Assembly: GCF_000372725.1 (NCBI RefSeq)
Contig: NW_005195736.1
Span: 320,984-384,983 of the forward strand
DNA length: 64,000 nt
DNA from: Emiliania huxleyi CCMP1516
Taxonomy: Eukaryota; Haptophyta; Isochrysidales; Noelaerhabdaceae
Direction: 5' to 3'
The notes below the pieces were generated by a model, which made no database searches, was not told the origin of the DNA, and saw only the letters and a list, made by a program, of their open reading frames with translations. This document shows positions 1 through 9,576 of this stretch, in pieces. The translations under genes were made by a program, and so were the position numbers. Within the stretch, counting starts at the first letter, position 1; each line of letters opens with the position of its first letter.

Positions 1-579
1 GGGGGGGCAGAGCGAGGCGCCGCCGCCGGCGGCCATGAGCAGCGCCCTGATCCTCCCGAGCCACGGGTCGGCGCCGTGCCGCAGCAGCAGCTCGACGAAC
101 CCGACGTCTCCGCGCGCCGACGCCTCGGCGATCGCCGTGTTGTTTGCGGGTCCAATCTCGTTTGGGTCGGCGCCGTGGGCGAGGAGGAGGCTCGCGATCT
201 GCGCGCCGGTGTCGTTGGACAGCCCTTGCGAAGGGTACCAGTCCACAGAGTTGGCCGCGTACACGAGCAGCGGTGAGACACCCTCCCGCACCTTGAACGC
301 CAGCCCCGCCGCGGCGTCGCCCGTCGGGATGCACGCGGGCTGCTGGCCGCCCCTGGCGCCCGGGAAGCCGCCGACCCAGCCGCGGAGCACGGAGATCGGG
401 GAGCCGCTCGCGTTGCGCCCCAGGTTGGCACAGCCACGTGCCTCGAGCCACTCGCGCAGGCTCTCGACTTCCCCGCGGTCGACGGCGACAAACGCGGGGT
501 GATCGTGAGAGAGCACCCGAGCGGCGCGCGCGGCGGCCGCGAGTAAGAAGAAGCCTAGGATCGGCCCCGGGCGGCGCAT
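1..579 (-). CDS. Ankyrin-repeat protein with signal peptide, 3' partial
   Basis: The minus-strand frame from ATG at 579 stays open to base 1 (193 codons), so the C-terminus lies outside the window. Residues 1-20 (MRRPGPILGFFLLAAAARAA) have the charged start, hydrophobic core and small-residue end of a signal peptide. A first helix pair contains EVESLREWLEARG; two consensus ankyrin units follow, with LLLAHGADPNEIG and ELLLRHGADPWLG. Ankyrin repeats bind protein partners; the partner is unknown. A secretory or plastid-route start is unusual for ankyrin proteins, and the other ankyrin genes in this window lack one. No intron is needed. The coding call is firm from the ankyrin consensus; the signal peptide is inferred from composition. 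Confidence 0.75.
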   Translation of the reverse strand, partial: MRRPGPILGFFLLAAAARAARVLSHDHPAFVAVDRGEVESLREWLEARGCANLGRNASGSPISVLRGWVGGFPGARGGQQPACIPTGDAAAGLAFKVREGVSPLLVYAANSVDWYPSQGLSNDTGAQIASLLLAHGADPNEIGPANNTAIAEASARGDVGFVELLLRHGADPWLGRIRALLMAAGGGASLCPP

Positions 580-1328
580 CCTGCGCGGCAAGGCCGCTGG
601 GACCTTCACCCTCTCGGAGATCCACCTCGTAGTACTTCGTCGTCCGGCGGGATGTGTGGGTTTGACTTCCCGGCCCCCATGGAGGACCTAAAAGGTCCTC
701 TCCTCGAGGTTCTCGAGGTGGATATCCTTTGGCCGCGTTGGGTAGCGAGGATTGGTCCTCTCCAGGCTCACCCCACCTGCCCTCCGCCCCCCCTCCCCCC
801 ATCCCTCTGCCTCCCATAGGGCAGGATAGCAATAGCACGGCGAACACGTCCGGCTCGCACGGCCTCCGTTGGGTTGCCTGTTTTCTTTCTTTCTTTCGCA
901 CGGCACACAGGTTCGACACAGCGACCGAACGGCGGGGGGTAGCCGCTGGGCCGCTGCGCGCACCTTGTCCGAGTCCGAGTAGGGCGCGTTGGAGAGCGCA
1001 ACCTCGAAGAACCCCAGGGTGTGGTATATTTCAGCGGCCCCGCACACACAGACATCCGCCGCGTGGGGGAAGATGGGTCCCATGCGCGATTTTTTTCTTT
1101 TTTGCGCCATTTTCACTTGTTTTCATGGCATGGGAATTCGGCGTACTTGCGGCCATGCTATCACGCCTTGCGACATCCTTTCGGCGCTGCTGACCGTGCC
1201 ATGCTGCACAATTGATCACCTGCACAGCTCGCGGCCTTCGTTGGTATCAAGCATTCAGTGACGACCTGATCGTACGGCCAGTAGGAAGGTGTCCTTCCAG
1301 CGCGTGCACGCTTCTGACGCAATGCGCG
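580..1328. other. Intergenic, no gene seen
   Basis: Reading frames here are short and unlike any family. The stretch holds a CTTTCTTTCTTT-rich segment at about 880-900 followed by GCACACAGGTTCGACACAG. Both motifs recur elsewhere (about 29160-29235, 38083-38158 reversed, 56340, 62650) and mark a dispersed repeat. Confidence 0.5.
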
Positions 1329-1842
1329 TCACATGGTTGGCAGCTGCCCGTCTGGGGCACGCGAGCTTGGCAGCGGCGCAGGATCTCTGAGCCGTGTTCC
1401 GACGCGTCGGGTGTCGCGGTGCGAGGCGGCGGTGAGCAGCGAGCCGACTGGCGGCGGGGGGGACTTGCCGCGGCGTGTCGAGCGGCTGGAGGCGAGCCTC
1501 GGCACGGCGACCGAGGGCAGCCTCGAGGAGCGGGTCGGCGCCATCGAGCGCTTGATCGAGCCAGAGGCGGGACGAGGCGGCGGAGCAGCATCTGCCAGTC
1601 ACCGAGCCGCTTGCTGCCATCTCACTAGCCGACGCCGGCCTCGACACAGGACGGCCGGCGCCCCCGAGTCCACGATGGGGGGCGAGACCACGTGTATCGT
1701 GTGTTTCGCGAGAGTCAAGTCGCATGCTGCGGTTCCGTGCGGGCACTTGTGTGCTTGCGGGCCATGCTCTGAGCTGATGCAAGAGTGTCCTTACTGCCGC
1801 GAGCCAGTGATGATGTGGTGGTTCCGCGTCCGGTCTAGATAG
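1329..1842 (+). pseudogene. Internal-deletion copy of the downstream ankyrin-RING gene
   Basis: The first about 60 bases match the start of the gene at 2220 (GSCPSGARELGSGAGSLS); the sequence then jumps directly to the part matching 4244-4680. All ankyrin repeats and the coiled coil are missing, as after one deletion of about 1.9 kb. The frame from ATG at 1333 is still open for 169 codons. One inserted base near 1569 shifts the frame, and one missing base near 1660 restores it, so the C-terminal RING finger (CIVCF...CGHLCACGPC...CPYCR) is intact. It could make a short RING-only protein, or be a dead duplicate. Identity to the parent outside the indels is very high, so the duplication looks recent. 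Confidence 0.7.
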
Positions 1843-2219
1843 ATGGCTTGCGTTCGGCTGGGGGGGGAGGGGTCTTCCCCAAGCCGGTCTTACGACACAC
1901 CCTGTAGTCGTGGAGCAGCGCATTGTTCTGTGTGGTGTGTGTCGCGCCGCCTTTGAGTCATCTGATGATCCTACCTCCCAGAGAGCCGAACCCAGCGATA
2001 CCGCCTTGGAGTCATCGGCACCGTATCCTACCCCCCAAAGAGCCGGAACCCAGCGATGGTGGGTGCACGCGCGCTTGGCAGCACGCGCGCTTGTTGCACC
2101 TTATACCTTTTGTCCGACCCTGATTCGAGACCCCGGCTGCCTACGAGGCTCGACGCCGGTGCTACTCTCGCAACAGGTCGCCCTACCCCCAAAGAGCCGG
2201 AACCCAAACATGTATATAC
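1843..2219. repeat. Intergenic with a tandem 54-58 bp duplication
   Basis: The segments at about 1948-2000 and 2001-2058 are tandem copies (GAGTCATC... then AAGAGCCGGAACCCAGCGAT). A third copy of the AAGAGCCGGAACCCA part lies at about 2182-2209, just upstream of the ankyrin-RING start. They sit where promoter or 5' UTR would be expected. Confidence 0.55.
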
Positions 2220-4679
2220 ATGGTGAGCAACATGGTGAGTACTCGCGTTGGCAGCTGCCCGTCTGGGGCACGCGAGCTTGGCAGCGGCGCAGGATCCCTG
2301 AGCTGCTCCGATGCGGCCGTGCTGGCGGCGGAGCGTGGCGAGGAGGTGGCAGTGCTGGCGTGGCTCGAGGGCGGCGGGCGGGCCGACGCGACGTACGAGA
2401 GAGACGGCGTGAGCGGCCTCACGCTGTTGATGGGCGCCGCCCGCAATGGCCACGAGCGGGTGGTCGAGTTGCTGCTGCGTCACGGCGCTGAGGTCAGCCT
2501 GCAGGACAGCAACGGCGAAATCGCGCTGATGAACGCCGCCTACTACGGCCACGAGCGGGTGGTCGAGCTGCTGATACGGCGCGGCGCTGAGGTCAACCTG
2601 CAGGACAGCCTCGGCGGCACCGCGCTGATGCACGCCGCCCAGGAAGGCCACAAGCGGGTGGTCGAACTGCTGCTGCAGCACGGCGCAGAGGTCAACCTGC
2701 AGAGTAGCAACGGCAGCACTGCGCTGATGGGCGCCGCCGACAGAGGCCACGAGCGGGTGGTCGAGCTGCTGCAGCAGCACGGCGCGGAGGTCAACCTGCA
2801 GGACAGCATCGGCATCACCGCGCTGATGCACGCCGCCATCAACGGTCACGAGCGGCTGGTCGAGCTGCTGATGCGGCACGGCGCTGAGATCAGCCTGCAG
2901 AGGAGCGACGGCGGCACCGCGCTGATGAGCGCCGCCCAGCATGGCCACAAGCGGGTGGTCGAGTTGATGCTGCGGCACGGGGCGGGGATCAACCAGCGGA
3001 ACAGCAACGGCGACACCGCGCTGATATGCGCCGCCCACAACGGCCACGAGCGGGTGGTCGAGCTGCTGCTGCGGCGCGGCGCTGAGGTCAACCTGCAGGA
3101 CAGCGGCGGCGCCACCGCGCTGATGGCCGCCGCCAACCACGGCCACGAGCGGGTGGTCGACCTGCTGATACGGCACGGTGCTGAGACCAACCTGCAGAGC
3201 AGCATCGGCAACACCGCCCTGATGCTCGCCGCCACCAAAGGCCACGAGCGGGTGGTCGACATGCTGATGCAGCACGGCGCTGAGGTCAACCTGCAGGACA
3301 GCAAAGGCTACACCGCGCTGATGGGCCCCGCCTACAGCGGCCACCCCGCCGTCGTGCTCCGCCTGCTTCGTGCTGGCGCGGATGCAAAGGCTCGCTCTGC
3401 AGACGGCAGGTCCGCGCTGCAGATCGCCAAGGAGGGGGCGGCCAAGGTGCTAGCTACTGCCGACGCCGCCAGTGCTCCTGAAACGGACCACGCCGGGTGC
3501 GTGCGCGCTCTCACAGAGCACGCAGCGGCGCTGAGGGAGGCGGAGGCGGCCGAGAAGGCGGCGGAGAAGGCGCTCGAGGCCAAGGGGCGGCGCGAGAAGC
3601 GCGAGCGGGAGGCGGCGGCGGCGGCGCGAGAGCGCGAACAGGCGGCACGACAGCGCGAAGCAGAGCGAGCGGCGGACGAGGCGCGCCGGGCGGCGGATGC
3701 GGCGGCGCTGGAGGAGCAGAGGCGAGCCATTGCGGCGGAGGCGACGGCGAAGCTGACTGCTGAGCGCGCGGCAGCAGAGGAGACACTGCGGGCGAGGGAG
3801 GCGGAGAGGCGAGCGGCTGAGGAGGCGCAGCGAGAGGAGCAGCGGGCGGCAGCGGCGGCGCGCAAAGCCGCTCAGGCAGAGGCGGCGCGGCGCGAGAAGG
3901 AGGCTGCTGACAGGAGGGCGGAGGAAGATAAGGCGAGGCGGCGCGCAAAGGCGGCGGAGGCAACGGCGGCCAAGAAGGAGGCCAAGGCGAAGAAGAATAA
4001 GGCCAAGAAGGCGCCGTCTGCTTTCGCGCTCGAGGAGGAGCGGAGGGCGAAGGCTGCGGCAGAGGTTCGCGCACAGGAGGAGAGGGCGGCGCAGCTGGCT
4101 GCTGAGCAGGAGTCGGCGAGGCGGGCGGAGCGCGAGGCGGCAGAGCTAGCGGGTGCGGCAGAGCGGGCGGCGCTGCGCGAGGATGCGGAGCTGGCAGAGG
4201 CGTTGCGCCGGTCAGAGATAGATGCGGAGGAGGAGGCACTGGCGCGTCGGGTGTCGCGGTGCGAGGCGGCGGTGAGCAGCGAGCCGACTGGCGGCGGGGG
4301 GGACTTGCCGCGGCGTGTCGAGCGGCTGGAGGCGAGCCTCGGCACGGCGACCGAGGGCAGCCTCGAGGAGCGGGTCGGCGCCATCGAGCGCTTGATCGAG
4401 CCAGAGGCGGGAGAGGCGGCGGAGCAGCATCTGCCAGTCACCGAGCCGCTTGCTGCCATCTCACTAGCCGACGCCGGCCTCGACACAGGACGGCCGGCTG
4501 CCCCCGAGTCCACGATGGGGGGAGAGACCACGTGCATCGTGTGTTTCGCGAGAGTCAAGTCGCATGCTGCGGTTCCGTGCGGGCACTTGTGTGCTTGCGG
4601 GCCATGCTCTGAGCTGATGCAAGAGTGTCCTTACTGCCGCGAGCCAGTGATGATGTGGATGGTTCCGCGTCCGGTCTAG
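2220..4679 (+). CDS. Ankyrin-repeat / coiled-coil / RING-finger protein
   Basis: An 819-residue intronless frame. Residues about 50-420 hold some eleven ankyrin repeats of the form GHERVVELLLRHGAEVNLQ, nearly identical to each other, so they were probably expanded recently. Residues about 430-700 are Ala/Glu/Arg/Lys-rich with no proline, as in a long coiled coil (EKAAEKALEAKGRREKRERE). Residues about 770-808 form a C3HC4 RING of the MEX/IAP-like type: CIVCF, CGHLCACGPC, CPYCR, with all zinc ligands present. Such RINGs usually act as E3 ubiquitin ligases, so a substrate receptor (ankyrin) joined to a ligase module is the likely layout; the substrate is unknown. ATG at 2232 is an alternative start. 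A deletion derivative lies immediately upstream. Confidence 0.85.
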   Translation: MVSNMVSTRVGSCPSGARELGSGAGSLSCSDAAVLAAERGEEVAVLAWLEGGGRADATYERDGVSGLTLLMGAARNGHERVVELLLRHGAEVSLQDSNGEIALMNAAYYGHERVVELLIRRGAEVNLQDSLGGTALMHAAQEGHKRVVELLLQHGAEVNLQSSNGSTALMGAADRGHERVVELLQQHGAEVNLQDSIGITALMHAAINGHERLVELLMRHGAEISLQRSDGGTALMSAAQHGHKRVVELMLRHGAGINQRNSNGDTALICAAHNGHERVVELLLRRGAEVNLQDSGGATALMAAANHGHERVVDLLIRHGAETNLQSSIGNTALMLAATKGHERVVDMLMQHGAEVNLQDSKGYTALMGPAYSGHPAVVLRLLRAGADAKARSADGRSALQIAKEGAAKVLATADAASAPETDHAGCVRALTEHAAALREAEAAEKAAEKALEAKGRREKREREAAAAAREREQAARQREAERAADEARRAADAAALEEQRRAIAAEATAKLTAERAAAEETLRAREAERRAAEEAQREEQRAAAAARKAAQAEAARREKEAADRRAEEDKARRRAKAAEATAAKKEAKAKKNKAKKAPSAFALEEERRAKAAAEVRAQEERAAQLAAEQESARRAEREAAELAGAAERAALREDAELAEALRRSEIDAEEEALARRVSRCEAAVSSEPTGGGGDLPRRVERLEASLGTATEGSLEERVGAIERLIEPEAGEAAEQHLPVTEPLAAISLADAGLDTGRPAAPESTMGGETTCIVCFARVKSHAAVPCGHLCACGPCSELMQECPYCREPVMMWMVPRPV

Positions 4680-4924
4680 GCTAGAACGTACTCATTACTC
4701 TACAAGAGCGCAAAAGCAACACGCCATCCCAAACGCTTACCGGTGCGAGACGACCAGACGCCCGGCGGAGGGCGCGGTGCACCGCCCGCGGATCGCGACG
4801 CAGTCACCTGCGAAAGAACAATCGTGTGTTATCAATGGATAACATGATTCATACTCCCGACGCAGTCACCTTGCGCTTCTTCGGCTTCGGACCGCCCTCG
4901 CCCTTGCTCTCCCCCTTGCGCGTC
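4680..4924. other. Intergenic, nothing recognised
   Basis: 3' flank of the ankyrin-RING gene. A short AT-rich stretch (about 4825-4860, TATCAATGGATAACATGATT) stands out from the GC-rich surroundings. No gene seen. Confidence 0.4.
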
Positions 4925-5575
4925 CGCCTTGCCCTCACCGGCTGCGGGAGGGAGGACTGTCAGGCCCAACAGGTGGGCGGAGTGCAACGCAAGCCGCCAC
5001 GCCGCCGCCGTCGAACGCGCACTGGCACAAGATCGCGCCGCGGCCCAGCCGGCAGCGCGCGTCGCCGAAGGGGAGAGGCGAGCGCGCCCCGCAGACGGCG
5101 AGTGGCGCTGTCGGGCCCACCAAAACAGGCGCTGGGACAGCGACAGGGCGCACAGCCGCAACGGCGGCGGAGCACAACGCGAGCCGCCACGCCGCTGCTG
5201 ATCGCGTCGTGGCAGCCACAGGCGCCGCGGCTCGGCCGGCGCGCGTGTCGCCAAAGGAAAGGCGAGCGCGCTTCACCGGCGGCGAGAGGCGCTGCCGGGC
5301 CCAGCAGATATGTGCGCCAGGACAGCGACGGGGTGCACCGCCGCCACGGCGGCAGGGCGCAACACAGAGCTGCCACGCCGCCGCCGAGCACGTCGCGGCG
5401 GCGAGCCGCGCCGCGGCTCGGCCGGCAGCGCGCGCCGCCGAGGGGTGGAGGCGAGCGCGCCCCACCGGCTGCGAGAGGGAGGACTATCAGGCCCAACAGC
5501 GTACCGCCGCCACGGCGGCGGAGCGCAACGCAAGCCGCCACGCCGCCGCCGAGCGCGCGTCGAGGTTCCAAAGAT
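4925..5575. repeat. Imperfect tandem repeat, units of about 145-190 bp
   Basis: About 3.7 diverged copies, recognisable by AACGCAAGCCGCCACGCCGC, then CGGCAGCGCGCGCCGCCGA, then GAGGCGAGCGCGCC; unit boundaries lie near 5083, 5263 and 5452. The minus-strand gene at 5273-7159 runs into it, so the last about 100 residues of that frame are repeat-encoded and may not be genuine. Confidence 0.7.
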
Positions 5576-7159
5576 CGCGTCGTGGACGATCACGGTGGCA
5601 GTGGCTACTGTAGTATAGAGGCGTAGGACCGCCGAGGCGAGGTACTCTGGCAGGAACGGGCGCAGCTCGGCGAGCTTGCCCAGGCAGGGGCGACGCCGCG
5701 AGAGGGCGGCGGCCGAAGGGGCGTTCACGAGGATGCGCAAAGTGGATCGCAAAGTGCCAGCCAGCGCGAGGTCGAAGATGCCGGCGCGCTCGTCCGGCGT
5801 GTGGCACGGCGAGCTGAGGATGGTGCGCTCGAAGTCCACGAACGGGGCGCTGGAGAACTCCGCGTCCAGGCTGCCAAAAGCCAGCCCGCCTCCCCCGTCA
5901 CCTCCGTAGGCGCCCGAGCGAGAAGGGGCCGTGTCTGTTGCAGCCACCGCACTCGGTGAGCGCAGCGAGGCGGCATGTTCGACCAGCGCGGCCACCACGG
6001 ACTGCGGGGACGCGCCGTTGGCAGAGGCAGCGGCCAAGACAGCCCGCCTCGGGGCAAGCGAGGCCTCCACGCGCCGCACGGCGGTGGCAAGCGGCGTGGT
6101 GGGCGCACTCATGCGCGCGTCCGGCAGGAGCGCGGTAGCGAGGTCGAACACGAGGTCGCGCGCTTCCCCCCCCCGCCGGACGTCGCCAAGGACTGAGAAC
6201 AGTAGCGGGGCGCCGGGGGCGAGCAGGTAGAGGCGCTTATCCTCGACGCTGCGGCGGCCAGCGTCGTCGCGCAAGTAGGTCGCCGCATCGCGCGCCTCCT
6301 CCAGCCACTGCGGCCCCGCAACGTTGGGGGCGCAGAGCGAAGGGGGCAGCGCGCCCTCCAGCGCGAGCACGTAGTCCTTAAAATAGCTCGCCAGTAGTTG
6401 CGGGTTAGCACTCGGGGGGAGGCCGTACGCGGAGATGCAGCCGCTGGCGAGGAGGTGGGCGCCGAGCTGCACCTGCGACCCCGCGCGATCGCGCTCTGCC
6501 TGCCCAAGGCAGGGGCCGAGCATGCCGGAGAGGTAGGCGATCACGGTCCACGGCGCGTCCCCCTCGACCTCCAGGGTGGAGAGCGGGGTGCAAGCCAGCG
6601 GGGCGAGGCATGGCGCGAGGGCCGCGCGCGCAGCCGCCGCCGGCCTCGCCGCAGACGCCGCGGCGCTGGCTCGGCGAGGCGCCCCGCGCTGCGCATGAGC
6701 AGCATCCCCCGCCAGCGCGGCCGCGGCGGCGAGGCCCCCCACCGGGAGGAGGTCGGGCTCTTTCACCTCCAGCGCCGCTGGCGACACATCGAGGCGGTCG
6801 ATCGCCAGCTGTAGTGCAGCCGAAGAGGAGAAGGGGGCCGCGTCGAGGAGCCCGCACGTGAGCAGCTCGTTCAGGAAGCGAGCCCACGCGGTTCCGGTGA
6901 GAGCGAGGTCCAGCGGGCAGACCATCGGGGCGGGAGTACCGGCGGGGGGCGCCGCGAGGCGCAGCCGCCGGCCAAAGACGCGCAGCATCGCGTGGTGCGG
7001 AAGCTGCACGCGCGCTGCTCCGCTCGGCGCAGCCGCAACCGGCCCCCAGCGGAGGACGGCAGTAGCCACCACCAGCGGGTGGGCAGCGGGGCCCTGGACG
7101 GGGGCGTCGGGCCCCGCGTGAACGCAGTGCAGATCAATCGGCGGTACTGCCGCGGCCAT
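5273..7159 (-). CDS. Unrecognised protein, C-terminus within a tandem repeat
   Basis: Open from ATG at 7159 (MAAAVPPIDLHCVHAG) for 628 codons. I do not recognise the family. Composition is ordinary soluble protein: alternating hydrophobic and acidic segments, Ala-rich linkers around residues 190-220, and no clear membrane segment. Residues up to about 525 (EYLASAVLRLYTTVAT) look like real coding sequence. After about 5590 the frame reads Arg/Pro-rich repeat DNA and may end sooner through an intron or an alternative end. The frame continues upstream of 7159 without an ATG; HCVHAG... is taken as the N-terminal region because composition changes there. Confidence 0.5.
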   Translation of the reverse strand: MAAAVPPIDLHCVHAGPDAPVQGPAAHPLVVATAVLRWGPVAAAPSGAARVQLPHHAMLRVFGRRLRLAAPPAGTPAPMVCPLDLALTGTAWARFLNELLTCGLLDAAPFSSSAALQLAIDRLDVSPAALEVKEPDLLPVGGLAAAAALAGDAAHAQRGAPRRASAAASAARPAAAARAALAPCLAPLACTPLSTLEVEGDAPWTVIAYLSGMLGPCLGQAERDRAGSQVQLGAHLLASGCISAYGLPPSANPQLLASYFKDYVLALEGALPPSLCAPNVAGPQWLEEARDAATYLRDDAGRRSVEDKRLYLLAPGAPLLFSVLGDVRRGGEARDLVFDLATALLPDARMSAPTTPLATAVRRVEASLAPRRAVLAAASANGASPQSVVAALVEHAASLRSPSAVAATDTAPSRSGAYGGDGGGGLAFGSLDAEFSSAPFVDFERTILSSPCHTPDERAGIFDLALAGTLRSTLRILVNAPSAAALSRRRPCLGKLAELRPFLPEYLASAVLRLYTTVATATVIVHDAIFGTSTRARRRRGGLRCAPPPWRRYAVGPDSPPSRSRWGALASTPRRRALPAEPRRGSPPRRARRRRGSSVLRPAAVAAVHPVAVLAHISAGPGSASRRR

Positions 7160-7615
7160 CGCGCCCGACAGGGGCCGAGCGCGGCTCGCAGAAGCTCTCT
7201 TTATTCCCCAGTTCAAGCAAAGAAGGGGAGGGAGAGAGCGACGCGGCGAGCGCAGGCGGCGAGCGTGCACGTCGCCTGTGCGGCGTCTTGTTCACTCCCC
7301 TTTGAGCTACCTTTGTGCCCCCTTAGGGGCACCCCTCCTGCGCTGCGCGTATGGTCACCCCTCCCTTCCGCCCTGTTGTTTTGGATGCCCCGCTCCGAGA
7401 AAGCATGTCTCGCAGCTGCGAGAAAAGACCCTCTCGAGCGCCGACGTCGCATATGGCAGGGTCAGCCAGGTCATGATCATCCGCGTCGTGGTCTTTTCAC
7501 CTTTGCGCTTTGGTGCCTCGGCTGGACACCAAGACGCGGCATATGGAGGCAGGCACGCTGGAGCGACACACAGACCTACACCTCTCAAAAAAAGCACGGC
7601 CCTTTTTTTGCACTT
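7160..7615. other. Intergenic, nothing recognised
   Basis: About 450 bases between two minus-strand genes: the 5' flank of the unrecognised gene and the 3' flank of the ankyrin gene. It has A- and T-runs near 7585-7610 but no clear polyadenylation motif. Confidence 0.4.
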
Positions 7616-9576
7616 TCATCGCGCCACCACCGTTGGCAGCACAAAGCCGCGCCAGATGTCCGCCAGCTCCGGAGCCGCACCCTCGCGGCCCTCGAAGCGC
7701 TCCTCGTCCCACGCGATCAGGTAGCCCAGCCGCATCACCTCGACCGCCCGCTTGCGAGCCGCCTCCGGGAAGAGCTCGTGCGACTGCGGCGACCACTCCG
7801 CCGCCTTGAGGATGAGCCTGCCCACCTCCACCGCCGCTGGCTCCAGGTTGGCCGGCCTGGGGAAGGGCAGAGGCGTGGGGCGTGTCCAAAGAGAGGATCC
7901 GGCGAGTGGGGGAGGGACCATAGCGCGCCTCAGTGCGAGTGCCTTGGCCTCGCCCGCCACGCGCACGCCGAAGCGGGCCGTCGAAGCGCTCGCGGAGACG
8001 ACGACGCCGACCTTGCCGTTCATCGAGGGCCGCGAGACGAGAGAGCGGATCTCGACTGTGGAGCCGACGGCCGCAGCAGTCGGATCCGACTCGTTCCACG
8101 CGCAGAGGACGCGCGCCCGCTCGAGGGCAGAAGGGTCGCCGGCTGAAGAGTCCGCGCCGCCGCGCAGCAGCGCCCGCGCCCGGTCGACGGTGAGCGCCTG
8201 CGGAAGAGGGACAATGGGCGTGAGGACAGCGCGCTCACGCCTTCGGCCGCTAGTCTCGGGCACGCCTCGAGATGCTGGAGCGGCGTCCAGCCGCGGCTGG
8301 CGACCAGCCAGGCGGCGAGGTCGGCGTGGCCTTCGCGGTTTGCGGCCTCCTCGGGCGTGCCGAAGGGCGTAGCGGCGCGGGAGGCGCCGTAGGAGGAGAG
8401 GAGCTTGGCGACCTCGAGGCGGCCATTGTGGCACGCGGCGAACAGCGGCGTGGCGCCATTCTCATTGGCCTGGTCGACCGCCGCGCTGGCCTCGAGGAGC
8501 AGCCGGGCGACGTCGAGGTGGCCCTGCTGGCACGCGATGTACAGCGGCGAGAAGCCTCCGTCAGCAGCTTGGTTGAACGCCGCGCCAGCGTCGCGCAACA
8601 GCCGGGCGCACTCGAGGTGGCCGTTATGGCACGCCATGAACAGCGGCGTGGTACCGTCATCCTTGGCTTGGTTGGGCGCCGCGCCAGCCTCGAGCAGCAG
8701 CCGGGCGGTGTCAGCGTGGCCCTCTTGGCACGCCATGTACAGCGGCGTGGAGCCGTCCTCCGAGGCTTGGCCGACCGCCGCGCCAGCCTCGAGGAGCAGC
8801 CGGGCGGTGTCGAGGTGGCCCTGGATGCACGCTATGAGCAGCGGCGTGTAGCCATCCTCCGTGGCCTGGTTGAGCGAAGCGCCGGCGTCGCGCAGCAGCC
8901 GGGCGCACTCGAGGTGGCCATTTTGACATGCCATGAACAGTGGCGTGGTACCGTCATCCTTGGCTTGGTTGATCGCCGCGCCCGCCTCGAGCAGCAGCCG
9001 GGCGGTGTCAGCGTGGCCCTCCTGGCACGCAGCGTACAGCGGCGTGGCGCCATCCTGCTTGGCTTGGCCGACCGCCGCGCCAGCCTCGACGAGCAGCCGG
9101 ACGATTCCGGGGTGGCCCTTTAGGCACGCGGCGAGCAGCGGCGTGGCGCCATCCTGCTTGGCTTGGCCGACCGCCGCGCCAGCCTCGACGAGCAGCTGGG
9201 CGCACTCGAGGTGGCCCTTCCAGCACGCCATGTGCAGCGGCGCGGCGCCATTCTCCTCGGCTTGGTTGACCGCTGCGCTGGCCTTGAGTAGCAGCCGGGC
9301 GCACTCGAGGTGGCCCTCCTGGCACGCGATGTACAGCGCAGAGCCGCCGCCGCCATTCGTCGCCCCGACGCTCGCGCCGGCTTCGAGCAGCAGCCGCACC
9401 GCCTCGGCCTGCCCGTGACGAGCGGCCCAGGTGAGCAGCGTGTCCTGCTTCTCGGTGTCGTGCCGCGCGTCGAGCTGGGCAGCGAGCGACGTGCCACTCG
9501 TCCCCTGCCCGGAGAGGAAGGCGCGCAGCGAGGCAAGGTCGCCCCGAGCCAGGTCGGCGAGCTGGGTTGGGAGCAT
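7616..9576 (-). CDS. Ankyrin-repeat protein with a C-terminal algal domain; 41-nt intron
   Basis: Two exons on the minus strand: 9576-8239 and 8197-7616, 639 residues. Residues about 45-410 are some eleven ankyrin repeats (GHLECARLLLEAGAAVGQA type) where small insertions of variation sit in the same columns. The frame breaks after EACPRLAAEG, exactly at GGC|GTGAGC; a 41-base GT-AG intron ending CTTCCGCAG restores the frame with ALTVDRARALLRGGAD. The C-terminal part has VEIRSLVSRPSMNGKVGVVV, a motif shared with other algal ankyrin/MYND proteins (recalled, not searched), and ends WSPQSHELFPEAARKRAVE...WDEERF. The intron is very short but has perfect borders. Ankyrin repeats imply protein binding; the function is unknown. 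Confidence 0.8.
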
